A stretch of DNA of 5,136 nt from Clostridia bacterium. GTDB taxonomy: Bacteria > Bacillota_E > RBS10-35 > JAJYVN01. The position numbers and the translations under genes were made by a program. The stretch spans positions 1-5,136 of the forward strand of contig DAHWHT010000378.1 in assembly GCA_027335515.1 (NCBI GenBank). Direction: 5' to 3'. The notes under the pieces are model-generated. The model ran no database searches. It was not told the DNA's origin and worked only from the letters and a program-made list of their open reading frames with translations. Shown here piece by piece: positions 1 to 5,136 of the stretch (its first letter is position 1; each line of letters starts with the position of its first letter).

Positions 1-990
1 GGCAACCACGCCCAGGGCGTCGCCCTCGCCGCCAGCCACCGCGGCATCTCCGCCACGGTGGTCATGCCGGAGACGGCGGCCTTGCCGAAGATCATGGCCA
101 CCCGCGCCTATGGCGCCGAAGTCGTCCTGCACGGCACGAACTACGACGACGCGCATGCGCACGCACAGGAACTCGCAAGCAACCGCGGCATTCCGCTGAT
201 CCACCCGTTCGACGATCCGGAGGTGGTGGCCGGCCAAGCCACCGTCGGCCTTGAGTTGGCCGAAGAACTGCCGGATGTGGAAGTCGCCGTCGTACCGGTC
301 GGCGGTGGCGGCCTGATCGCCGGCGTCGGAGCGGTGCTGCGGGCACTGTGTCCCGGCTGCCGCATCATCGGCGTGGCGGCCGCTCGCGCCCCGGGCATCC
401 ACGACTCCTGGCGCGCCGGGCACGTCGTCAGCCAGCCGGCGACCCAGACGCTTGCCGACGGACTTGCCGTCAAGCGCCCCACCCCCGCGAGCCTGGCGAG
501 GTTGACCCAGGTCGCCGACGATCTGGTGCTGGTCGAAGAAGACGAAATCGCCTGGGCCATGCTCGTCCTGATGGAGCGGGCCCGGCTCGTCGCGGAGGGC
601 GCCGGCGCGGCGCCGCTGGCGGCCCTGTTGGCACGGCGCGTCCCCGCCGCCGCGGGCCGGCGCACGGTGGCGATCGTTTCCGGTGGCAACGTCGACGCGG
701 CGACGCTCGGCCGCGTCATCGGTCGCGGCCTGGCGCGGGCCGGCCGCTATGTGACCATCTCCACCCTCGTCGTCGATCGGCCGGGGTCCCTGGCCCGACT
801 GCTCGCCGCCGTCGCGGCCACGGGCGCCAACGTGCTCGGCGTGGCGCACAGCCGCCTGCGCGGCGGAGTCCCGCTGGGCGAAACGGCCGTGGAACTCACC
901 CTGGAGACCCGCGACCGGGAGCACGTGGTCGACGTCCTGCGCCGTTTGCGCCAGGCTGGCTACGCGACGGCCACCGCCGACGGCGACTAA
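1..990 (+). CDS. ilvA: Threonine ammonia-lyase (threonine dehydratase) with ACT domain, 5'-truncated
   Basis: A PLP-dependent fold-type II enzyme that deaminates L-threonine to 2-oxobutanoate, the entry step to isoleucine synthesis, in the cytosol. The reading frame is open from base 1, which encodes the GNHAQGVALAA motif, so the beginning, including the Schiff-base lysine, lies outside the window. Of 329 codons present, the glycine loop GGGGLIAG (codons 101-108) binds the PLP phosphate. AEGAGAAPLAALL (around codons 198-210) is the conserved segment with the structural Glu. SGGN, with Ser227, is the motif that contacts the PLP ring nitrogen. Codons 251-329 form a single ACT-type regulatory domain, beginning TISTLVVDRPGSLARLL. 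That layout fits the medium-length one-ACT form rather than the two-ACT biosynthetic form or the ACT-less form. A catabolic role or broader serine/threonine use cannot be excluded. The gene stops with TAA at 988-990, and no coding gene follows closely. Confidence 0.93.
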   Translation, partial: GNHAQGVALAASHRGISATVVMPETAALPKIMATRAYGAEVVLHGTNYDDAHAHAQELASNRGIPLIHPFDDPEVVAGQATVGLELAEELPDVEVAVVPVGGGGLIAGVGAVLRALCPGCRIIGVAAARAPGIHDSWRAGHVVSQPATQTLADGLAVKRPTPASLARLTQVADDLVLVEEDEIAWAMLVLMERARLVAEGAGAAPLAALLARRVPAAAGRRTVAIVSGGNVDAATLGRVIGRGLARAGRYVTISTLVVDRPGSLARLLAAVAATGANVLGVAHSRLRGGVPLGETAVELTLETRDREHVVDVLRRLRQAGYATATADGD

Positions 991-1017
991 GCGGCGCGCA
1001 CCCCGCAATCGCCGGAT

Positions 1018-1040
1018 GCCGGCGCAGCGGCTGCGCCGGC
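1018..1040 (+). terminator. Strong GC-rich hairpin after the lyase gene, possible terminator
   Basis: A perfect 10-bp inverted repeat: GCCGGCGCAG at 1018-1027, loop CGG, and CTGCGCCGGC at 1031-1040. It lies 28 nt after the lyase stop. Weaker flanking pairs (1012-1014 with 1044-1046) could extend it. No T-run follows, so it is not a canonical intrinsic terminator. It may instead protect the 3' end or act with a factor. Confidence 0.45.
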
Positions 1041-1051
1041 GATCGGAGTCC

Positions 1052-1073
1052 CGGCAGGCGCGGCGCCTTGCCG
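1052..1073 (+). terminator. Second GC-rich hairpin in tandem
   Basis: CGGCAGGCG at 1052-1060 pairs with CGCCTTGCCG at 1064-1073. One T is bulged and the loop is CGG, the same loop as the hairpin 11 nt upstream. No T-run follows. The two stems together probably mark the end of the lyase transcript, but this is inferred from position and base-pairing only. Confidence 0.35.
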
Positions 1074-1083
1074 CGTAGCCCAA

Positions 1084-1156
1084 GTCCGCCTGTTGCCTAC
1101 CGCTCCGAGAGGGGCAAATCTCAGGCCGAAAGGGGCGAAAGCCTGGTCGGGCGGAC
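1084..1156 (+). ncRNA. Candidate structured leader RNA upstream of the P450
   Basis: The element is closed by an exact 7-bp stem, GTCCGCC (1084-1090) with GGCGGAC (1150-1156). Inside, GCTCC (1102-1106) and GGGGC (1111-1115) form a hairpin with a GAGA tetraloop of GNRA type (one U-G pair). TCAGGC (1121-1126) can pair with GCCTGG (1141-1146, one U-G pair). AGGC at 1123-1126 could alternatively pair with GCCT at 1095-1098, so two mutually exclusive folds exist. The segments CCGAGAGGGGCAAA and CTCAGGC recall the conserved core of glycine riboswitch aptamers, but the upstream GGAGAG half is absent and I cannot assign it to a known class. It ends 53 nt before the P450 start, so it would sit in that gene's 5' leader if transcription begins upstream of it. 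Confidence 0.35.
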
Positions 1157-1175
1157 GTGTGGAAGACCGAGAGTT

Positions 1176-1205
1176 CGGTTTGTACACATTTTTCTAACCA
1201 GGCGA
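1176..1205 (+). promoter_or_regulatory. AT-rich tract and weak ribosome binding site before the P450
   Basis: Bases 1178-1197 (GTTTGTACACATTTTTCTAA) are strikingly AT-rich for this window and contain the palindrome TGTACA at 1181-1186. They could hold a promoter or operator, but I find no convincing -35/-10 pair. AGGCGA at 1200-1205 is a weak Shine-Dalgarno match four bases before the ATG at 1210. Confidence 0.25.
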
Positions 1206-1209
1206 CACC

Positions 1210-2496
1210 ATGGACGAACGCGCAGGTCAGGGCTTCCGCCGTATCTTCCCATCGTTCGCAAGCGAGCAGGAACGCTACACATACTACGGGCGGATGCGGT
1301 TGGAGCAGCCCGTGCATGTCGACGAGGAGAGCGGCGTCTGGCGCGTGTTCCGTTACGACGACGTGCGCCGTGTGCTGACCGAGCACGCGGCCTTCTCCTC
1401 GGAAGCGGCCTTCGCCAGGCCCGAGCCGCCACGCCAGCCGGAATTGGACCCCCGTGCCGCGCACGGCGCCCGGGAGGCGGCACGCGAACGACCCGGGGGC
1501 TTTCTGAGCCAAACGGTGCTCACCACCGATCCGCCCGTGCACACCAAACTCCGGGGTCTGGTCACGCGGGCCTTCACCCCCAAGGCCATCGGACGGCTGG
1601 AGCCCTTGATACGCGACCTGGCCGCGAAGCGGCTGGACCCCGCCATCGGCAACGGCGCCGTGGACATCATGCAGGAGTTGGCCGGACCACTGCCCATCAC
1701 GGTGATTGCGACGCTGCTCGGTCTGCCAACACAGGACATCCCTCGCTTCCGCGCCTGGGCCGACACCTTCAACACCAGCCAGGATCCCGCCACAGGCACC
1801 CCGGATCCGGCGGCCTTTCAGGAACGCCTGCGGAAGATGCAAGACGAGTTGGACGACTATTTCACGCCGCTGATCGAAGCCAAGCGGCGCCACCCGGCCC
1901 ACGACGTGATCAGCGATCTGGCGCACGCCGAAGTGGACGGCAAGCGGCTGGGGCCGGACGAACTGCGGGCCTTCTGCGAACTGCTGCTGCTGGCGGGCTT
2001 CATCACGACCACCCACCTCATCGGCAACGGTATCTGGCTGCTGAGCGAGCACCCTGAGGCCTTCGCCGCCCTGCGCTCGGATGCGGCACGGGTACCGGCA
2101 GCCGTGGAGGAGATCCTGCGCTTTTGCTCACCCGTGCAGGCCATGGCACGCCGGACGGTGCGGCCCATCGAACTCGGCGGCCGCACCATCCCCCCGGGGG
2201 CCCGGGTGATCGCCTGGATCGGCTCCGCCAATCGGGACGCGGCGGTGTTCCCCGACGGCGACCGGTTCCAGCCGGAGCGGGCTCCCAACCCGCACCTTGC
2301 GTTCGGACACGGGATCCACTTCTGCCTCGGCGCGCCGCTTGCCCGGCTCGAAGGACGGGTGGTCTTCGAGGAACTCGCCCGACGCGTCGGCGGCCTGGAG
2401 ATGGCCCCCGCAGCGTCCCTGGAGTTTTCACCCGGGTTCATCCACGGGCTGCGCCGCCTCCCGGTCCACCTGCGCGCACCGGCCGGAAGGCGGTAG
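1210..2496 (+). CDS. Cytochrome P450, soluble bacterial class
   Basis: A 428-residue heme-thiolate monooxygenase with no signal peptide or membrane anchor, as expected of a cytosolic bacterial P450 fed by ferredoxin and ferredoxin reductase. In order it shows the helix C segment DPPVHTKLRGLV (residues 108-118), whose His and Arg contact the heme propionates. The I-helix motif AGFITTT follows at 262-268, then the K-helix ExxR at E301-R304. The heme loop FGHGIHFCLG lies at 365-374, with C372 as axial ligand. The acidic residue usual in the I helix (AGxE/DTT) is Ile265 here. The substrate is unknown: the sequence does not separate fatty acid, terpene or polyketide hydroxylases. No redox partner gene lies in the window. 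The ATG at 1210 is preferred because the protein begins at the usual distance before the first conserved helices. It follows the lyase by 219 nt, so co-transcription is doubtful, and it converges on the ATPase operon. Confidence 0.93.
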   Translation: MDERAGQGFRRIFPSFASEQERYTYYGRMRLEQPVHVDEESGVWRVFRYDDVRRVLTEHAAFSSEAAFARPEPPRQPELDPRAAHGAREAARERPGGFLSQTVLTTDPPVHTKLRGLVTRAFTPKAIGRLEPLIRDLAAKRLDPAIGNGAVDIMQELAGPLPITVIATLLGLPTQDIPRFRAWADTFNTSQDPATGTPDPAAFQERLRKMQDELDDYFTPLIEAKRRHPAHDVISDLAHAEVDGKRLGPDELRAFCELLLLAGFITTTHLIGNGIWLLSEHPEAFAALRSDAARVPAAVEEILRFCSPVQAMARRTVRPIELGGRTIPPGARVIAWIGSANRDAAVFPDGDRFQPERAPNPHLAFGHGIHFCLGAPLARLEGRVVFEELARRVGGLEMAPAASLEFSPGFIHGLRRLPVHLRAPAGRR

Positions 2497-2544
2497 CGGC
2501 GGCACGCCCGTTCCCGCACGGCGGTCGCGGTTCCGGACACCCTC

Positions 2545-3816
2545 TCATTCGTCATCGGACGCGGCGGCCACCGCGTCCGACGCCGGCTCGTCGACGTCCG
2601 CTTCCGGCGTGCCCCATTCCGAGACATCCGCCTCCTGCAGACCGTGAATACTGCGCACATGGGGCGGATGCCCGTGCTGATACATCAAATCCAACCACTG
2701 AACGGCAAGCCGCAACCGCACGCGCACCTTGGTATCGGTCTCGGTGGTGACGTTGCGCACCGCATCCCAGAAGGCATCCGCCGTCAACCCGCTGGACCAG
2801 CCATAGGCCCGCTCATGCGCGTCCAGCAATCCCTGGAGCAGCTGGATCCAGTCGGCCGCGCCGAGGGGCTCCAGCAGCTGCGCGCCCTGAAGCAAGGCAA
2901 TGCCGCGTCGGCAGGCCTCGGCACCCTCGGCATCACCGCGGGACTCCAACCAGGCGGGCGCCGCCGTCTCATCGTGGCGTCGCAGCAGGGCGTCTGTGTA
3001 GAAGTTGCTCGCCACGGCAAACACCGTCAGGAGGTGGGCGCACCCCATGCCATCCATCGCCAGCCGGCCCATGTTGGCGTAGGCACGGGCACGGCCCCCC
3101 CTGCCCAGGCGCCCGACCAGTTCGGCCTCGTCAAACAGGATGACCCAGCCCGCGTAGCCGCGCAGGCGGATGACAAAGTCCAACAGGCGGAGGTAGTCCC
3201 GCACGTCGCGCTGGGCAGAGAAGCGCTCCAGCTTCAACGGTGTCTTGAAGTTGTCGCGGTGGATGCGCTTGATCTCGGCCACCCCGACGTCCATCCGCTC
3301 CAGGTCGCGCAGCAGGGTCTCGGCGGCGTCCGTGCGCGGCCCCTCCAAGAGGTTGTGCAACACCGCATGCAGCTTGGGATGCAGCGCGGTATGCGACCAC
3401 TCCAGCAGCGAACGCCCCTCGGGTCCTTCCGACGGCATCTCCAGCAGACGGGCGATCCCGGGCTGGGCGGCACCGGGCAGGTAGGTGTCCGAAACCAACT
3501 TGGCATACGCACGGTCCAGCCGATCAAAGGGCGTCTCCCGGGTCAGCGCCACGGTGGACACCACAAAGTTGCGCTGGCTGGCCAAGGACCAGAGCGCGCG
3601 CAGCGTGTGCGTCTTGCCGTTGCCGTAGTTCGCCGCCAGCGCCTGCGCCCGGCTTCCCTTGGCCGCAACGGTATCCAGCAAATCCGTCAGACGCGTCAGA
3701 GCGCCGGCCCGCCCCCAGGTCCAGGGCGCCAGGGTCGGCGGTAGGGGGACCCCGCTGCGCAGGTGCGCCAGCCGCAACCGCGCCTCGGCAGCCGGATCCG
3801 TCCACTGGGCGCTCAT
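2545..3816 (-). CDS. P-loop ATPase of the BrxC/BrxD-like (DUF2791) family, second of a tandem pair
   Basis: A 423-residue cytosolic protein. The P-loop is ANYGNGKTH (residues 62-70), where the first glycine of GxxxxGKT is Ala62. Walker B is WVILFDEAEL (224-233), with D229 and E230 intact. The RGYAGWVILFDEAE context and the RLRLAVQWLDL segment near 367-377 are typical of the AAA+-like ATPases once called DUF2791, which include BREX BrxD and PglY/BrxC-type proteins. The known role of such proteins is ATP-driven work in phage defence, but the exact role here is unknown. The last 30 residues form an acidic, low-complexity tail. The ATG at 3816 is chosen because it overlaps the upstream stop as ATGA and has a GGGGAGGG Shine-Dalgarno sequence nine bases before it. 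The frame stays open to 4461, but that extension only shadows the neighbouring gene. Coupled expression with the upstream ATPase is likely. Confidence 0.82.
   Translation of the reverse strand: MSAQWTDPAAEARLRLAHLRSGVPLPPTLAPWTWGRAGALTRLTDLLDTVAAKGSRAQALAANYGNGKTHTLRALWSLASQRNFVVSTVALTRETPFDRLDRAYAKLVSDTYLPGAAQPGIARLLEMPSEGPEGRSLLEWSHTALHPKLHAVLHNLLEGPRTDAAETLLRDLERMDVGVAEIKRIHRDNFKTPLKLERFSAQRDVRDYLRLLDFVIRLRGYAGWVILFDEAELVGRLGRGGRARAYANMGRLAMDGMGCAHLLTVFAVASNFYTDALLRRHDETAAPAWLESRGDAEGAEACRRGIALLQGAQLLEPLGAADWIQLLQGLLDAHERAYGWSSGLTADAFWDAVRNVTTETDTKVRVRLRLAVQWLDLMYQHGHPPHVRSIHGLQEADVSEWGTPEADVDEPASDAVAAASDDE
2555..2580. terminator. Perfect hairpin at the convergent junction, inside the ATPase 3' end
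   Basis: TCGGACGCGG (2555-2564) and CCGCGTCCGA (2571-2580) form an exact 10-bp stem around a 6-nt loop. It lies within the coding sequence for the acidic tail of the minus-strand ATPase and 58 nt past the P450 stop. It could help end P450 transcripts or limit read-through between the converging operons. There is no T-run on either strand, so this is a positional inference. The 48 nt between the two stop codons (2497-2544) hold no other clear signal. Confidence 0.3.
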
Positions 3817-5078
3817 CCCGCAAATCCCTCCCCGGCGGCACCCAGGGCGGCCAGAACGCTGCGCCGCACGGCCGACACCGCCACATCCCGCACCTGCCAT
3901 TGCTCCAGGGCGGCGGCGACCGCCCGCGCCCGCACCCCCGAGTCGGCACCGGGGACAACGGCCTCGGCCAACCGTTCGGCGAGGGTGCGCCCGGCGCCCG
4001 GATCCGAAGCCCAGAGGCGCTCCAGGACGATCGTGTCCGCGAAGCGGTTCAGCTCGACCGTTTCCACCTCGGTCTTCAAGCGCTCGGCAAGCGCGACGTA
4101 GGAGTGGATACCGTTCCGATCGTCTTCCATGAGTTGCGGCGGTCCGGCCAGCAGCAGCAAAAACCCCGGTGTGAGGCCCATCTCGTCGATGAGCGTCCGC
4201 AGCATCTCGTAAAAATCGTCCCGCTTCTGCTTGGTGTAGTAGGGTGGAGGGACATCGCCTCCGGTCGGCGAGGCCAGGCCGTCGCCGGGGCCTGCCTGGA
4301 GGGGATCCGGCGCACGCCGGGCGGCCAGAACCGCGCCCATGCCGTCCACCGCCACCACCAGACCCGGAACACCGGCCTGGCGCACAAAGTGAATCAGCGA
4401 CCGCAGCCACAGACGGGCGGTGTAACGGTCGACCGGGCGTCGCAGGCGCAGGCGGTTGCAATCCCGCACCGCCAGCTTCTCACCCCGCAGCCACCGTTCC
4501 AGCAGCCCTTCGGCCATGGGGTCCTCGGGAGCCATGCCCCAGGCCACCGCTTCGCACCAGCGCGAAAGCCCCACCCCAAATGCGACATCCAAGTCGGGGT
4601 TGCGCTCAAGGCTCCGATACAACGCCTCCCCCAGCTTGGCGCGCACCCGCTCTGGGGGATGGTCCGCCTCCTGACACCAGGGGTGCAGCGTTATGCCCGG
4701 GGCAAGGACCGGGTCCGCATACCCCTCCCTGCGCAGCAACCCGACGACGAAGCGGCGCGCCAGGTCCGCCAGGTCCAGACCGCCCACCACGGCCCGATAC
4801 AGATGGTCGAACCCGTACAGCGGTTGCCGACGGCCGTCGACGTGGGCGACGCAGAAACCGCGGGCCTGCGCCTGCGCCAGACACGCGGCAAGAAAGTGCG
4901 TCTTGCCGGCGCCAGGATCGCCCATAATCAACTTGAGGCTGCCGCCGCCCTCGGCCACCACCCCGCCGGCACTCGCCAGCAGGTGCCGATCCAAGAAGGC
5001 GATCTGCCCTGCGGGGTCAACGTGGACCCCGTGCAGGGGCTCCGGCTGTACCCGCGCGGTGACCGCCTCAGTCGCCAA
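3813..5078 (-). CDS. P-loop ATPase of the BrxC/BrxD-like (DUF2791) family, first of a tandem pair
   Basis: A 421-residue cytosolic ATPase-like protein. Walker A is canonical, GDPGAGKT at 53-60. Next comes the family-like segment RRQPLYGFDHLYRAVVGGL (83-101). The expected Walker B strand is GLVVAVDGMGAVL (239-251): D245 is present, but the following catalytic Glu is replaced by Gly246. After a Pro/Gly-rich linker (about 255-280), KQKRDDFYEMLRTLIDEMG (283-301) and the LLLLAGPPQLMEDDRNGIHSY region (307-327) match the layout of DUF2791 proteins (R-x-x-x-Y, then a small-residue turn, then a G-x-x-x-Y). It binds nucleotide by motif, while hydrolysis is uncertain. The TTG start is chosen because GGAGG (5092-5088) precedes it by nine bases and no other start lies between it and the in-frame stop upstream. 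It overlaps the upstream gene by 11 nt and the next by 4 nt. Confidence 0.78.
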   Translation of the reverse strand: MATEAVTARVQPEPLHGVHVDPAGQIAFLDRHLLASAGGVVAEGGGSLKLIMGDPGAGKTHFLAACLAQAQARGFCVAHVDGRRQPLYGFDHLYRAVVGGLDLADLARRFVVGLLRREGYADPVLAPGITLHPWCQEADHPPERVRAKLGEALYRSLERNPDLDVAFGVGLSRWCEAVAWGMAPEDPMAEGLLERWLRGEKLAVRDCNRLRLRRPVDRYTARLWLRSLIHFVRQAGVPGLVVAVDGMGAVLAARRAPDPLQAGPGDGLASPTGGDVPPPYYTKQKRDDFYEMLRTLIDEMGLTPGFLLLLAGPPQLMEDDRNGIHSYVALAERLKTEVETVELNRFADTIVLERLWASDPGAGRTLAERLAEAVVPGADSGVRARAVAAALEQWQVRDVAVSAVRRSVLAALGAAGEGFAG

Positions 5079-5136
5079 CGGCCTGCGCCTCCACCGGCAG
5101 CAACCGGATCCCGATCAACTTTTCGTACGTGCCCCG
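5068..5136 (-). CDS. C-terminal end of an unidentified operon partner, truncated by the window
   Basis: Reading leftward from the right edge, one frame stays open for 22 codons, ending in the residues IRLLPVEAQAVGD and a TGA at 5070-5068. The reading is supported by its position: its last codons contain the GGAGG and TTG that start the next gene, the overlap expected of a translationally coupled operon. Too little is present to recognise a family. Given the downstream tandem ATPases, a helicase, nuclease, methyltransferase or scaffold protein of a defence-type locus would be plausible, but none is shown by the sequence. Confidence 0.6.
   Translation of the reverse strand, partial: RGTYEKLIGIRLLPVEAQAVGD
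5088..5092 (-). promoter_or_regulatory. Shine-Dalgarno GGAGG that decides a TTG start
   Basis: On the minus strand GGAGG lies nine bases before TTG (5078-5076), inside the last codons of the preceding gene. No ATG or GTG is available in this frame between the upstream in-frame stop (5117-5115) and the conserved N-terminal part, so this site fixes the start of the first ATPase. Confidence 0.65.

Noticed and set aside
1084..1156. Complete glycine riboswitch
   Set aside because: The upstream GGAGAG half, the spacing and a second aptamer are missing, and the downstream gene is not a glycine cleavage or transport gene; only a partial resemblance is claimed.
348..2057. Long plus-strand open frame of 569 codons across the lyase, the gap and the P450
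   Set aside because: It runs out of frame through two clearly recognised proteins and is arginine- and proline-rich with no motif, as GC-rich shadow frames are.
2644..3744. Plus-strand open frame of 366 codons opposite the second ATPase
   Set aside because: It is antisense to a gene with Walker motifs and is Gln/Gly/His-rich without domain features, so it is a shadow of the real gene.
3817..4461. N-terminal extension of the second ATPase up to 4461
   Set aside because: The extra residues are low-complexity Arg/Gly/Pro sequence that lie antiparallel in frame shift to the first ATPase; the ATGA overlap and Shine-Dalgarno support the start at 3816.
2545..5136. Complete BREX operon
   Set aside because: No PglX methyltransferase, PglZ phosphatase or BrxA/BrxB gene is visible; only ATPases of a related family are present.
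1..5136. CRISPR array, tRNA, insertion sequence or attachment site
   Set aside because: No regularly spaced repeats, cloverleaf-like sequence, transposase motif or terminal inverted repeats could be found by eye.

Overview
The window looks like chromosomal DNA from a GC-rich bacterium, probably a member of the Pseudomonadota. That guess rests on GC bias at third codon positions, tight gene packing and general protein character; nothing here fixes a genus. It contains five protein-coding genes, two of them cut by the window edges. I see no tRNA, rRNA, CRISPR array or insertion sequence.

Plus strand, left part: a 5'-truncated threonine ammonia-lyase with a C-terminal ACT domain (1-990) is followed by a 219-nt gap and then a complete soluble bacterial-type cytochrome P450 (1210-2496). 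The gap is rich in structure. It holds two GC-rich hairpins just after the lyase stop, a closed multi-stem candidate leader RNA at 1084-1156 whose parts resemble pieces of a glycine riboswitch without matching a whole one, and a short AT-rich tract just before the P450.

Minus strand, right part: three genes read leftward as one tight operon. The first is only the last 22 codons of an unidentified protein (5068-5136). Its end overlaps the TTG-started second gene (3813-5078) by 11 nt, which in turn overlaps the third gene (2545-3816) through an ATGA junction. The second and third genes are two different P-loop ATPases. Both resemble the family once called DUF2791, which includes the BrxC/BrxD/PglY-type ATPases of BREX phage defence. 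The two operons converge, with only 48 nt between the P450 and the last ATPase gene.

The tandem ATPases are the most interesting part. They are diverged from each other, and each departs from the canonical ATPase motifs in a different place: the first lacks the Walker B glutamate, and the second lacks the first P-loop glycine. Translational coupling suggests they are made together, perhaps as a hetero-oligomer in a DNA-processing or defence system whose other genes lie beyond the right edge (upstream in the operon). The lyase and P450 show no obvious functional link to them.
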